Part shown: positions 46,507 through 56,283 of the stretch, piece after piece
Numbering within the stretch: the stretch's first letter is position 1
How the letters are laid out: each line of letters opens with the position of its first letter
From: an uncultured Crocinitomix sp.
Lineage (GTDB): Bacteria > Bacteroidota > Bacteroidia > Flavobacteriales_D > Crocinitomicaceae
DNA: 64,000 nucleotides
Reading direction: 5' to 3'
Assembly: GCA_937136425.1 (NCBI GenBank)
Contig: CAKZON010000082.1
Span: forward strand, 1 to 64,000
Notes under the pieces: model-generated
What the model was told of the DNA's origin: nothing
The model's input: the letters and a program-made list of their open reading frames with translations, nothing else
The model's database searches: none
Translations under genes and position numbers: made by a program

Positions 46507-46884
46507 TTACTGTTTTTGTTTATTTGATTTTAGTTTAAAAAAAGATTTGATTTCATGAAAATGAGAGAGCCACCAAAGGTTTGCGTAGTGCATCAGCCCC
46601 AAAATGATAATAATTTTACCTGAGCGCCATGCAACAACATCAACTAGTTCTGGTAAACTATCAATATTGCTCCAGCCTGTAATTGTAAGGGCTATGTAGC
46701 CAAGGTTAAACAGGTAGTATCCTAATAAGAGTAGCTTGTTAATACTATCAACTAAGTGTAGCTCTTCTTCAAAAAAGCGCTCTAAATAAAATTTACCATC
46801 TTTATAGAATTGCCATCCAATCACACCAATTACATAAAACATGATGATGAGAAAACTGAGGTATCCGATTGATGTAAATGTCAT
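46507..46884 (-). CDS. Small multi-span membrane protein, twin 2
   Basis: The 125-residue protein has about three or four membrane helices (IGYLSFLIIMFYVIGVIGW, LLLGYYLFNLGYIALTITGW, KIIIILGLMHYANLWWLSHF) and a basic tail. It is related in layout to the following gene. It is first of the two-gene operon. No function is known. Confidence 0.65.
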   Translation of the reverse strand: MTFTSIGYLSFLIIMFYVIGVIGWQFYKDGKFYLERFFEEELHLVDSINKLLLLGYYLFNLGYIALTITGWSNIDSLPELVDVVAWRSGKIIIILGLMHYANLWWLSHFHEIKSFFKLKSNKQKQ

Positions 46885-47166
46885 TTTGTTATTTGTTATT
46901 AAACTTTTAGAAAAAAATGAAAGTTTGATTTAAATTTTTTTAAGCCTCTCCTTCAAATTGTTGTTTCTGTAGTTCCATGAATCAAATGTATATAAATATT
47001 TTGGAACTTTCAGAAATAATTGAAAGTTTATTTTTGAAGCAATAATTATCGTTAGAAATAGCAAGAGTTAAAAGATCATTATGACAATTAAAAGAATTAA
47101 CCTGCAACTTTTCATATCTTGACGGTTATAAATCAAAGCAATGTCTTCGCACTGATAAGCAAACCT

Positions 47167-48291
47167 ATGGTATATCAATTAAAACATATTACAATTATAT
47201 TCTTACTTATCATTGCGGGAGCAAGTTGTAAGAAAAACGAAATCAACAATGCTAAAGACTTTGAAAAGTATTTAGAAAATGAAATGAAGGATCAAAACAT
47301 TCCTGCATTATCAGCATTAATTTTTAAAGGAGAAACGATTCTTTTTGAGGAAAATTATGGACAGGCTAATATTGAGGATAACATCAATTTAGCAAGTACG
47401 CATCCATTTTTGTTAGCCTCCATTTCAAAAACAGTTACTGCAGTAGCATTGCTTCAATTGTATGAGGATGGTTTGTTTAGTTTAGATGATCCAATTAATG
47501 ATTATCTATCGTTTGCGGTAAACGGACCTGAAGAAACAACGCCCATAACTTTTAAAATGTTGTTAACTCATACATCAGGAATTGCTGATGGTTCCGCTTT
47601 GGATGGACAATATTATTACGGAGAAGATAGTCCTGTTGAATTGGGTTATTTTTTAGAAAACTATTTAGTTCCTGGCGGCGAATTTTACAATGCAACTGAA
47701 AACTATCATGACTTTGAACCTGGTACAGATGTAGAATATTCCAATGTTGGTAATGCATTGATTGGTGTATTAGTAGAAGAAATTTCAGGAATGAATTTTA
47801 ATACTTATTGTAAAGAAAAAATATTTACGCCATTGGGCATGACGCATACTTTTTGGCGTTTGGATGAAATTGCAGGAACAATCGTAATGCCATATAATTA
47901 TTCAGGAGGAAATTATGAGGCGATTGGTCATTATACTTTTACGGATTATCCAAACGGAGGTTTACGTTCAACAGCTAATGATATGTTTAAATTTTTGAGT
48001 GCAATTGCTCAAAACGGATCTTATGGAGGAGTAGAATTATTAAACGCATCAACAGTTAATGCAATGACCAGTTTGCAAATACCAGACTTAGATGATGAAA
48101 CTGGGCTGCATTTTTTTATAATGAATAAAGAGAATGAGCTTTGGGGACATGATGGGGGAGAGCAAGGCGTTGCAACAATTATGGCATATAATAAATCTAC
48201 AAAAGTTGGCGCTATTATTCTAACTAATCAAGGTGAAGCTAATTTGGATAAAATATTGGAAGAGGCATATTTACTAGGTTTGAAACTTTAG
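47167..48291 (+). CDS. Serine hydrolase, beta-lactamase/penicillin-binding-protein-like lipoprotein
   Basis: I chose ATG 47167, which gives a lipoprotein signal with Cys in AGASCKK; an upstream TTG frame begins at 47119. The protein has the class C-like serine motifs: SxxK in LLASISKTVTAVALLQL, YxN in VEYSNVGNALIG and HxG-like in LWGHDGGEQGVA. It belongs to the beta-lactamase-related family that hydrolyses peptides, esters or cell-wall amides, and is anchored in the envelope. It stands alone, followed by a repeat-rich gap and the ECF sigma gene. The exact substrate is unknown. Confidence 0.85.
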   Translation: MVYQLKHITIIFLLIIAGASCKKNEINNAKDFEKYLENEMKDQNIPALSALIFKGETILFEENYGQANIEDNINLASTHPFLLASISKTVTAVALLQLYEDGLFSLDDPINDYLSFAVNGPEETTPITFKMLLTHTSGIADGSALDGQYYYGEDSPVELGYFLENYLVPGGEFYNATENYHDFEPGTDVEYSNVGNALIGVLVEEISGMNFNTYCKEKIFTPLGMTHTFWRLDEIAGTIVMPYNYSGGNYEAIGHYTFTDYPNGGLRSTANDMFKFLSAIAQNGSYGGVELLNASTVNAMTSLQIPDLDDETGLHFFIMNKENELWGHDGGEQGVATIMAYNKSTKVGAIILTNQGEANLDKILEEAYLLGLKL

Positions 48292-48301
48292 AGGGCAGTA
48301 T

Positions 48302-48424
48302 TTAGAATCTAGTACTTAGTATTCGGTAAAATTAGTTAATAGACAATAGACAATAGACAATAGACACTAGACACAACACAACAAAATACTAAGTACCAAG
48401 TACTAGATACTAAGTACTAAGAAT
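48302..48424. repeat. Intergenic repeat cluster
   Basis: AGTACTTAGTATT (48311-48323) and AATACTAAGTACC (from 48385) form an inverted pair around tandem copies of ATAGACA (48339-48371). Further TACTAAGTACTA-type units follow to 48420. Related units lie at 51144-51162 and near 23136. Confidence 0.7.
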
Positions 48425-48476
48425 AAATTCCAACTTTTATAACATAACCGTGTACTTAATAAAAACACCTTGACAA

Positions 48477-49013
48477 TTGGAGAAAAAGGAAAAAGACACG
48501 AACGACTTAATTAAGGCATGCTTGAAAAATAATCAGGCAGCCCAATTTCAGCTTTACAAGCAGTATTCTAATGCAATGTATTCAACAACAGTGCGCATGT
48601 TGGGGAATAATGAGGATGCAGAGGACGCTTTGCAGGATGCTTTTGTAAATGCTTTTAAACACCTTAAAAAATTTGATGGCCGAGTGACCTTTGGAGCGTG
48701 GTTGAAGCGAATAACAATTAATGTTTGCTTAAATAAACTACGCAAAAAGAAGTTGAAATGGCTCGAACTTGATTTTGATATTCCAGATCATCAAGAAGAT
48801 GAGGAATTTAAAATTGATCCGGCAGCTTTAAATGCGGCCATAGAAAAATTACCCTCAGGTTGTAAAACTGTTTTCACGTTAAAAGCCTTCGAAGGTTATA
48901 AACATGAGGAAATTGCGCAAGAATTAAATATAAGTCTGTCTACCTCCAAGTCTCAATTCGTTAGGGCGAAAAAACTACTCAATTTTTCACTAAAAAAATT
49001 AGTACAGTTATGA
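48477..49013 (+). CDS. ECF-type RNA polymerase sigma factor
   Basis: The 178-residue protein has the region 2 pattern (AQFQLYKQYSNAMYSTTVRM, DAEDALQDAFVNAFKHLKKF) and region 4 with LPSGCKTVFTLKAFEGYKHE and a helix-turn-helix (EIAQELNISLSTSKSQFVRA). It lacks sigma region 3, as expected for group IV (ECF). The reading frame starts at TTG 48477; there is no upstream ATG in frame. It overlaps the next gene by 4 bases. The overlap with a membrane protein suggests that the partner regulates it. Confidence 0.9.
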   Translation: MEKKEKDTNDLIKACLKNNQAAQFQLYKQYSNAMYSTTVRMLGNNEDAEDALQDAFVNAFKHLKKFDGRVTFGAWLKRITINVCLNKLRKKKLKWLELDFDIPDHQEDEEFKIDPAALNAAIEKLPSGCKTVFTLKAFEGYKHEEIAQELNISLSTSKSQFVRAKKLLNFSLKKLVQL

Positions 49014-51073
49014 AAGATCCCTTATTAACATATATAGAAGAAAATAAACAGGAACTAGATACGCATACACCAAATGCAAAGAATTGGGATGCGATTGAAA
49101 GTCGTATTAATAAATCTAAAAAACGGAAAAAAGCATTGTTATATTTGGTTTCAACTGCTGCAGTATTGGTTGCTGCCTTTTTTATAGTTGACTATAGTGC
49201 AACTCCTGTAGATAATGGAATAGCTCAATTTGATGCTGACCCAAGAATGATCGAAGCCTATGATTCGATCGAAATAGAACGCAACAATGACGTGGAGTGG
49301 AATGATTTACCACTGACGCAAAAAGTTAATATTGGTAATGATCCCATTGGAAATACCGTGATCGGAACTGATGTGACTTATGAATGGTCTCACAATTTAG
49401 ATGCATCTTACAGTTATGATGCTACGGCGAATGGGAGGATGACATATTCTGTAACTACAACCGATAATGCTGCGTGTGGCACTGTGTCTAACCAAGAAGA
49501 AAATCTTGATGTAGGGTACTTTAATTATAATGCTCAAAACAAAAATGTTTTGAGAGGCAATGGCCTTGGTTGGTTAAGTCCAGAGGATTTAGCGAATGAG
49601 CAATATGAGGTGAATCGCTATTATGAGCAGTATGATGACTTTAATGAAAATGAGTTTGAAACTCCCTTAGAACAACCTTTGTCTACTTTCGGTATAGATG
49701 TAGATGGAGCCGGGTACAGTAATATGCGTCGTTTTATTCAAAGCGGATATTTACCACCAAAAAACGCTGTAAAGCTAGAGGAGATGGTAAACTATTTTAA
49801 TTATGATTTGCCAGAGCCCTCAGGTGCTGACCCATTTTCTATTACCACTGAATTAGCCGATTGTCCATGGGAAGAGGAGCATTTATTAATGCAAGTTGCT
49901 TTGAAAGGGGAGAGTATTGAAATGGACGACAACCAGTCAAATAACCTCGTTTTTTTATTGGATGTTTCAGGCTCAATGGATGAGGCTGATAAATTGCCTC
50001 TTTTAAAGAAAAGTCTTTATTTATTAGTAAATGAAATGGGGACAGATGATCGTATTGCAATTGTTGTTTATGCAGGTGCGGCTGGTTTGGTATTACCATC
50101 TACTTCTGGTAAATACAAATCAAAAATTTATGATGCATTAGAGAATTTGAGTGCTGGTGGTTCAACTGCCGGAGGAGAAGGAATTGAATTGGCTTATAAA
50201 GTTGCAAATGATGCTAGAATCAATGGTGGGAATAACCGAATTATTCTGGCTACAGACGGTGATTTTAATGTGGGCACTTCTAATGATGATGATTTAGTAG
50301 AACTTATTGAGCAAAAAAGAAAGTCGGGAATTTCATTGTCTGTTTTAGGGTTTGGAACAGGGAACTTGCAAAGCAGCAAAATGGAGAAGTTGGCTGATAA
50401 TGGTAATGGAAACTACAATTATATAGACAATATTTTAGAAGCTAAAAAAGTGTTGGTAGATGAAATAGGTGGAACTTTAGTGACTATTGCTAAAGATGTA
50501 AAGTTACAGCTAGAGTTTAATCCAGAGCATGTTAAAAGTTACCGTTTATTAGGCTATGAAAATAGAATTATGTCAGCACGTGATTTTGATAATGATGCAA
50601 AAGATTCAGGAGATTTGGGTGCGGGACATTCAGTGGTAGCACTGTATGAAATAATTCCAACGGAAGAGTTAAAGATTCAATCAGCAAGTAATTTGCGATA
50701 CCAAAAAAAGATGGTCAATAATTCTAAAGGGTTGAAAGAGGAAATTGCCATTATTAAATTCCGTTATAAAAAACCTGGCGGATCTAAAAGTAAATTATTA
50801 GAGAAAGTTGTCATGAATAAAACTACTACCGAGTTAAGTGAAAACCTAATGTTTGCTTCAGCTGTAGCCGAGTTCGGAATGCTAATTCGTGAATCAAAAT
50901 ATAAAGGAAATGCCACTTTTGATGCTGTACTTGAAAGAGCGAAAAAGAGCAAAGGAACAGATGAGTTTGGTTATCGTGCAGAGTTTATTCAATTAGTAGA
51001 GCGTGCTAAATTATTGATGATGGAGTATTATAAAATGACTGAATCACTCAAATCAGATATTCCTTTGAAATAA
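49010..51073 (+). CDS. Membrane-anchored VWA-domain protein, probable anti-sigma partner
   Basis: The 687-residue protein has a soluble N-terminus (1-41) starting MKDPLLTYIEENKQELDTHT, as in anti-sigma factors, then one membrane helix (about 42-58, ALLYLVSTAAVLVAAFFIV). A large extracytoplasmic region contains a VWA domain (about 300-480), whose metal site is in LVFLLDVSGSMDEADKLP and RIILATDGDFNVGTSN. The pattern matches the YfbK/VWA plus DUF3520 family of Bacteroidota. The ATG overlaps the stop of the ECF sigma gene, so the pair is translationally coupled, and the N-terminus may bind the sigma factor. That regulatory role is inferred from gene order. Confidence 0.8.
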   Translation: MKDPLLTYIEENKQELDTHTPNAKNWDAIESRINKSKKRKKALLYLVSTAAVLVAAFFIVDYSATPVDNGIAQFDADPRMIEAYDSIEIERNNDVEWNDLPLTQKVNIGNDPIGNTVIGTDVTYEWSHNLDASYSYDATANGRMTYSVTTTDNAACGTVSNQEENLDVGYFNYNAQNKNVLRGNGLGWLSPEDLANEQYEVNRYYEQYDDFNENEFETPLEQPLSTFGIDVDGAGYSNMRRFIQSGYLPPKNAVKLEEMVNYFNYDLPEPSGADPFSITTELADCPWEEEHLLMQVALKGESIEMDDNQSNNLVFLLDVSGSMDEADKLPLLKKSLYLLVNEMGTDDRIAIVVYAGAAGLVLPSTSGKYKSKIYDALENLSAGGSTAGGEGIELAYKVANDARINGGNNRIILATDGDFNVGTSNDDDLVELIEQKRKSGISLSVLGFGTGNLQSSKMEKLADNGNGNYNYIDNILEAKKVLVDEIGGTLVTIAKDVKLQLEFNPEHVKSYRLLGYENRIMSARDFDNDAKDSGDLGAGHSVVALYEIIPTEELKIQSASNLRYQKKMVNNSKGLKEEIAIIKFRYKKPGGSKSKLLEKVVMNKTTTELSENLMFASAVAEFGMLIRESKYKGNATFDAVLERAKKSKGTDEFGYRAEFIQLVERAKLLMMEYYKMTESLKSDIPLK

Positions 51074-51098
51074 AGTAACAATTGTTAACCCAATCACA

Positions 51099-51138
51099 AC
51101 AAAAAAAACCGCCTTGCAATATTACAAGGCGGTTTTTT
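51099..51138. terminator. Intrinsic terminator
   Basis: A perfect 10-bp stem AACCGCCTTG/CAAGGCGGTT (51107-51116 and 51125-51134) with an 8-base loop is flanked by A and T runs. It separates the convergent VWA gene and DUF2911 gene and can act in both directions. Confidence 0.9.
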
Positions 51139-51143
51139 ACTTA

Positions 51144-51162
51144 ATACTAAGTACTAGGCACT
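51144..51162. repeat. Short TACTAAGTAC repeat
   Basis: TACTAAGTACTAGGCACTA lies just before the stop of the DUF2911 gene and matches units in the cluster at 48302-48424. Confidence 0.6.
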
Positions 51163-51167
51163 AAAAA

Positions 51168-52004
51168 CTACTTTTTCCAAGCGTCAACGTGCTCTTTAAT
51201 ATAATCAGCCCAACCTTTGCTTTCAGCAGCAATTGCTAAATCGTGAGCTTTTTCAGCAGCTTCAATGGCTTCTTTTGTATGGCCTTGTTTTTTCAAAATT
51301 TGTGCTCTTAAAAAATAAAGCGCATGTCCTTCTTTTTCATTAATTCCTTTGTGGATATAACTCAAAGCTTTTTTCTCATTATCTAAACTTTTAAAGTAAT
51401 AAGAAGCTGCTCTGTAATAAACTTTATCAAGCTCTTCTCCTTTTGCAATCGCAGCTTTAATATTTTCTTCGGCCAATTTCTCAGTGTCAACAGAAAGTTC
51501 TAATTGAACTTTTACATTGTCCCATAATACAGTAAGGTTAGCAGAATTATTAGTGATGTCAGTTAACGCAATTGTAAACGTTTCTGTCATTGTGTTTTCT
51601 TTGGTTTTTACAATCGCCGTAACAACATTTTTTTTCGCATCATAACTTCCAGCACCCCATTGCTCTGTATCCGTATTGAATAACATTTTCCATGTCCCGT
51701 TTCCAGATGGAATAGCAAAAATGGCATAAGTACCAGCTTCTAAAGTCTGATCTTGAACCTTGATTTCTGTTGAGGTTGTAATTTTTGTGCATGCATTTGC
51801 TCCTAGGCGCCATACTTCGTCATAAGGAACAAGCTCACCAAAAATAGTACGACCTTTAACACTTGGTCTTGAATAATCAATAGTAACAGATGTTAATCCA
51901 ACCATTTGTTCAATTTTTGCTGAAGGGCTTGGTTGAGGTAATTCTTGTGCAGTAGCTGTTCCACCAATTAGGCCTGCTGCTAGCAAAAAGAGTAATTTTT
52001 TCAT
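51168..52004 (-). CDS. DUF2911-domain exported protein
   Basis: The 278-residue protein has a signal peptide (to GTATAQE) and the DUF2911 signature: VTIDYSRPSVKGRTIFGELV, PYDEVWRLGANACTKI, GTYAIFAIP. A C-terminal helical region (about 175-278) looks like TPR-type repeats (AIEAAEKAHDLAIAAESK). DUF2911 proteins of Bacteroidota are periplasmic or surface proteins of unknown function. It follows the symporter gene by about 21 bases on the same strand and may be part of its unit. Confidence 0.85.
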   Translation of the reverse strand: MKKLLFLLAAGLIGGTATAQELPQPSPSAKIEQMVGLTSVTIDYSRPSVKGRTIFGELVPYDEVWRLGANACTKITTSTEIKVQDQTLEAGTYAIFAIPSGNGTWKMLFNTDTEQWGAGSYDAKKNVVTAIVKTKENTMTETFTIALTDITNNSANLTVLWDNVKVQLELSVDTEKLAEENIKAAIAKGEELDKVYYRAASYYFKSLDNEKKALSYIHKGINEKEGHALYFLRAQILKKQGHTKEAIEAAEKAHDLAIAAESKGWADYIKEHVDAWKK

Positions 52005-52025
52005 AATTATATTTTTTATTTTATG

Positions 52026-53732
52026 TTAATCTATTGTTGTTGTTGTTAAATCCTCTTTTTCTGTAGGATTAAATAACAGTTGTAGTATAATTCCTACTAC
52101 TACAACCATTATACCACCAATAAAGGTATATAATAAATAGCTGATTTCAATAAACTTAAATACGTACAATATGTGAATGATAAAAATCGTTATTTGTGCC
52201 GAAACAGCTGCAATTAAAGTTGCTTTGGCCTGTACTCTTTTAAAGAAAAACGCCAATAAGAATACACCCAGTATAGTGCCATAGAATAGTGAGCCTAGTA
52301 TATTAACAAGTTCAATAAGGTTGTCGAATAGTCCCGCAGTTAGCGCAACAATAATGGCCAAAACTCCCCATCCAACAGTCAAGAGTTTACTTATTCGTAA
52401 ATCTTTTTTCTCATCATCAGATTTAGAAAAATATTTCTTATAAAAATCTATGGTTGTGGTGGAAGCCAATGCATTTAGTTCTCCTGCTGTGGAGGACATG
52501 GCTGCTGAAAAAATCATGGCCAATAGGAGTCCTATCAAACCTGTGGGTAAAAAGTTTAACACGAAAGTCAGAAAGATATAATCATGATCCTCAGAAACAT
52601 AATCTTCATCCAATGATGTTAAGGTCATTTTATAAGACTCTCTAAGTTCGTCTTGCAAATATTGCATGTCACTAACGGTGTTCAAAATTTCAGGATCCTT
52701 TGATTTATGCCACTCATTGAGCTGGTATTCTTTATAACCGTGAACGATATCATATTTAGCCTCAAGCGAAGCTAATCCTTTAGTCTCGTATACTTCTGTA
52801 TCAATTGTTGCACCGTTAAAAACAATAGGCGGTTTGTTAAATTGAAAAGATACAAATACCATTACTCCAACTAATAGAATGAAAAATTGCATTGGAATTT
52901 TCATCAAACCATTAAACATTAAGCCCATTCTAGAGGCTTTTAAAGATTTTCCTCCCAAATAACGTTGTACTTGTGACTGATCCGTTCCAAAATAAGAGAG
53001 TGATAAAAATAATCCGCCAATTAATCCGGACCATATGGTATAACGATTAGTAGGATCAACAGAGGTGTCTACAATTTCCATTTTCCCTAATCGACCAGCA
53101 ATGTCAATTCCATCTGCAAATCCAACACCTTCAGGAAAACTATCTAGAACATAATAAAAGGCGACAAACATACCTGCCATGATAACTGCCATTTGCCATT
53201 TTTGCGTTAATGATACTGCACGGCTCCCACCTGAAACGGTATAAATAATAACCAAACCTCCAATAATTAGACAGGTTAATTGAAGATTCCAACCGAGCAG
53301 GGTAGACAAGATTATGGCAGGTGCAAATATGGTGATTCCTGCAGCTAATCCCCTAGACATTAGGAATAAAAAGGCGGTAAGTGATCGAACTTTAACATCA
53401 AACCTTCCTTCTAAATATTCGTAGGCTGTATATACCTTTAGTTTATAATAAATAGGAAGGAAAAACACTGAAATTATAATCATAGCAAGGGGCAAACCAA
53501 AGTAAATTTGAATGAACCCCATTCCACTTTCATAAGCCTGCCCAGGAGTAGATAAAAAAGTAATAGCACTGGCTTGTGTCGCCATAATGGATAATCCAAT
53601 GGTCATCCAGTTTTCTGAGTTATTACCTTTTAAATAACCTTCAAGGTTATTGTTTTTTCTTGTTTTCCACGTTCCATAAAGAACAATAGCAAGCAAAGTA
53701 CCTGTTAATATAAACCAATCGATCCAACTCAT
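52026..53732 (-). CDS. Sodium:solute symporter (SSS family)
   Basis: The 568-residue protein has about 13 membrane helices. The SSS family features include WMTIGLSIMATQASAITFLS near the first sodium site, AYEYLEGRFDVKVRSLTAF and GLLLAMIFSAAMSSTAGEL near the Na2 region. A loop of about 80 residues (about 310-390) is unusual in the middle. Substrates of this family are sugars, carboxylates or amino acids. It starts inside the stop of the 37-residue microprotein. The PIG-L deacetylase upstream suggests a substrate related to N-acetylated sugars, but this is only inferred. Confidence 0.85.
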   Translation of the reverse strand: MSWIDWFILTGTLLAIVLYGTWKTRKNNNLEGYLKGNNSENWMTIGLSIMATQASAITFLSTPGQAYESGMGFIQIYFGLPLAMIIISVFFLPIYYKLKVYTAYEYLEGRFDVKVRSLTAFLFLMSRGLAAGITIFAPAIILSTLLGWNLQLTCLIIGGLVIIYTVSGGSRAVSLTQKWQMAVIMAGMFVAFYYVLDSFPEGVGFADGIDIAGRLGKMEIVDTSVDPTNRYTIWSGLIGGLFLSLSYFGTDQSQVQRYLGGKSLKASRMGLMFNGLMKIPMQFFILLVGVMVFVSFQFNKPPIVFNGATIDTEVYETKGLASLEAKYDIVHGYKEYQLNEWHKSKDPEILNTVSDMQYLQDELRESYKMTLTSLDEDYVSEDHDYIFLTFVLNFLPTGLIGLLLAMIFSAAMSSTAGELNALASTTTIDFYKKYFSKSDDEKKDLRISKLLTVGWGVLAIIVALTAGLFDNLIELVNILGSLFYGTILGVFLLAFFFKRVQAKATLIAAVSAQITIFIIHILYVFKFIEISYLLYTFIGGIMVVVVGIILQLLFNPTEKEDLTTTTID

Positions 53733-53842
53733 TCTCCAAACGAATTAGAAATTAATAGAAACAGTATGATCTGAAGCCCTAGAAAAATTGCTAGTCCCCA
53801 ATACCATGCGCGCCAATTTGTTTTATCTTGTTCTTCTTCCAT
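53729..53842 (-). CDS. 37-residue membrane microprotein
   Basis: A short frame reads MEEEQDKTNWRAWYWGLAIF and continues to a stop, with an acidic start, a Trp-rich turn and one membrane helix (about 14-32, YWGLAIFLGLQIILFLLI). Its start codon shares one base with the stop of the PIG-L gene (TAATG), and its stop overlaps the symporter start (ATGA). The gene was therefore below usual length limits but lies precisely between two coupled genes. It may assist the symporter, as small subunits do for other transporters. No family is recognised. Confidence 0.65.
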   Translation of the reverse strand: MEEEQDKTNWRAWYWGLAIFLGLQIILFLLISNSFGE

Positions 53843-56283
53843 TAAGGTTGATAGCTTAAAATGTTAGCAAATAAACGGTAGGCACCTTCAACACCATTTG
53901 GTAATTCTCTAAAAAATGAAATTCCGGTATAAACAAATTGACCTTTTCCATGTTTAGCAACAATTAATGCGCCGTTTACAGGATCTTCTCCTGTATCATT
54001 CCATGAAAATAGAGGTGTATATGCCTCATTCCAATTGTCAGCAAAGTAAAGTCCACGTTCTTGCACCCAATCATTAAAGTCTGCTTGAGTAATTTTATTT
54101 GGCTTATTCATTATCTGATGATCAGGTGCTAAAAAAGTTACTTTAGAATCTTCTTCCGTTACCCGTTTACGCGATAATTCAAAAGGAATTGGGCCAAATG
54201 TTTTTCCTGAAGAAGAACGACCAGCCGTATTGTATTGCATTACCAAATTTCCACCATTAGAAACATACTCAAAAAGCTTTGCATCAAAATTATGCAGTTC
54301 TGGATGAACATTATAAATGCGAATTCCTAAAATAACAGATTGAAATTGACTTAAATCAAGTGTTGCTAAATCACTAACTTCATATGATGTTACATTAAAC
54401 CCTAATTGTGTGGTTGCTTGTGCAACCGCATCACCAGCACCTTTAATATATGCTACATTTCCTTTAACAATATTGGCATTTAAAGGAATACAAGTGAGTG
54501 TTGCGGGTTTATATATAACTTGTGTAGGAATGTGATCATAAGTAATTTCAGTGAGAGATTTTAAGGTGTTTCCTTTTGAATCTTTTAAAATTAAATCGCC
54601 ACGCTTACTTTCAGTATTAGACTTAATAATGATTTCTGCCCAAACTTCCTCGTGGCGGGTTTTCGTGTTAATATCAATTTTTTGAGGAGAAACTTCCCAT
54701 CCTTCTGGTGCAGTAATTACAAGTTCATCAGTAAGGTTTTCTTTATAAGCATGGATTTTAACACGAATTGTTTTTTCTTGTCCCGGCTTAAGAATAATTG
54801 ATTTTTGATCAAAATTGGCAGAAAAATTAGGGGCGGAAATTACATTTCTTCGGCGCTCACCATAAGATGGATCTCTCCATTTATAAGTTACTGGAATGTT
54901 CAATTCAACTTGATCTCCCTCAATAATTAGTTTCAGTTTTTCACTAAAGGTTGCTTCTCCCTCGGCTTTTCCTAAATCTGCGGGGTTGTCAATTTTGAAA
55001 AGATTTACAAAAGGATTCCTCAACCAATAAGGGGTTGAATAATCATGATTGTTTTGAATCGTAATTTCTTTGCTGGTCGTTTTGTTTTGTTCTAATAACA
55101 AAACAGTTTCTCTTCCTTGAAACCCTAATAATTGTACATTTTTGCTCGATCTATTTGTGAGGTTATATTTCAATTTGAAATCTTCCCCTTGAACATAAGC
55201 ATAGTCAGAGCAAACAATCTCAGCATAAAGCCCCAAACAATCGACAATAATTTGGTCAATTTGCGTTATTTTTTCTTTTCTGATGGCATCTAAATTAGAG
55301 GCTGGTACAACGTTTAGCTTTTTTCTGATAGATAGTAATGCCGGAATATTATTTTCTAAGTTTTTAAAATCAAAATCAGCCAATAGAGCATCAAATTCAT
55401 CTGAGAATTTACTTGAAACTAATTTTGTCCAGGATAGTGTATTATTTTCAAAAAATGAATTTCGCAATTGCTTACCGCCTAAATGCTGAAAATATTCTGT
55501 TAATGAACCACGCTCAACTATTGCACCAAAACCTTGGCATTTGTGTTGGCTTCTTGCTAATGTTCCAATTTCATTATAGGACATTCCTAGTAACGGATTA
55601 TAGCCACCAATTTCTTGCACGATATATTCAGGATCATTTTTTGCTGTCTTGCTCAATTCCTTGTCCCACCAAACAGATGAATTCCAATAAATAGAAGTTG
55701 TTTTCCAAGCGCCGTGCTCTTTTACTTGTTCGGGTAAATAACTAGGATCTGCAGCTTTTTCAAATGCTTCTAATGCTAATAACGTAGCAGCAGTGTGGTG
55801 GCCGTGTCCAGCTCTTTTATCAGGTGGGAAACGTGTAATTATTACATCTGGTTTAAATTGACGAATGACTAAAACAACATCACTTAAAATTTCAGCTTTC
55901 CCCCATTTCTCTAATGATTCATCTGCAGACTTTGAATAACCAAAATCAACAGCTCGAGTAAAATATTGTCTTGCTCCGTCAATAGATCGTGCGGCCAATA
56001 ATTCCTGCGTTCTTAAAACACCTAAATCCTCACTCAATTCATCTCCAATAAGATTTTGTCCTCCATCTCCGCGTGTTAATGATAAATAGGCGGTCTCTGC
56101 TTTTTCGCCTAGAGAGAACCAGGCTAATGCTCTTGTGTTTTCATCATCAGGATGCGCCGCAATGTATAAAACGCGCTTTAATGAATGTACCTTCTCTAAA
56201 TCAACATAAATTTCTGACGCTGTTTTATTGCCAAATACTTGTGCTGTTATTAAAAGTGAAAATATAAATACGATATGCCTCAT
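53842..56283 (-). CDS. PIG-L/LmbE-family deacetylase with large C-terminal region
   Basis: The protein starts at ATG 56283 (an upstream TTG at 56301 is less likely) and has a signal peptide (to QVFG). The N-terminal domain (about 20-260) is a PIG-L deacetylase: Zn motif AHPDDENTRA and the HxxH-type GHGHHTAA, which hydrolyse N-acetyl groups of sugars. A long C-terminal region (about 370-813) has beta-sandwich modules (DELVITAPEGWEV) and an end domain with GNLVMQYNTAGRSS. It is far longer than BshB deacetylases. It is exported and heads an operon with the microprotein and symporter. Confidence 0.85.
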   Translation of the reverse strand: MRHIVFIFSLLITAQVFGNKTASEIYVDLEKVHSLKRVLYIAAHPDDENTRALAWFSLGEKAETAYLSLTRGDGGQNLIGDELSEDLGVLRTQELLAARSIDGARQYFTRAVDFGYSKSADESLEKWGKAEILSDVVLVIRQFKPDVIITRFPPDKRAGHGHHTAATLLALEAFEKAADPSYLPEQVKEHGAWKTTSIYWNSSVWWDKELSKTAKNDPEYIVQEIGGYNPLLGMSYNEIGTLARSQHKCQGFGAIVERGSLTEYFQHLGGKQLRNSFFENNTLSWTKLVSSKFSDEFDALLADFDFKNLENNIPALLSIRKKLNVVPASNLDAIRKEKITQIDQIIVDCLGLYAEIVCSDYAYVQGEDFKLKYNLTNRSSKNVQLLGFQGRETVLLLEQNKTTSKEITIQNNHDYSTPYWLRNPFVNLFKIDNPADLGKAEGEATFSEKLKLIIEGDQVELNIPVTYKWRDPSYGERRRNVISAPNFSANFDQKSIILKPGQEKTIRVKIHAYKENLTDELVITAPEGWEVSPQKIDINTKTRHEEVWAEIIIKSNTESKRGDLILKDSKGNTLKSLTEITYDHIPTQVIYKPATLTCIPLNANIVKGNVAYIKGAGDAVAQATTQLGFNVTSYEVSDLATLDLSQFQSVILGIRIYNVHPELHNFDAKLFEYVSNGGNLVMQYNTAGRSSSGKTFGPIPFELSRKRVTEEDSKVTFLAPDHQIMNKPNKITQADFNDWVQERGLYFADNWNEAYTPLFSWNDTGEDPVNGALIVAKHGKGQFVYTGISFFRELPNGVEGAYRLFANILSYQP

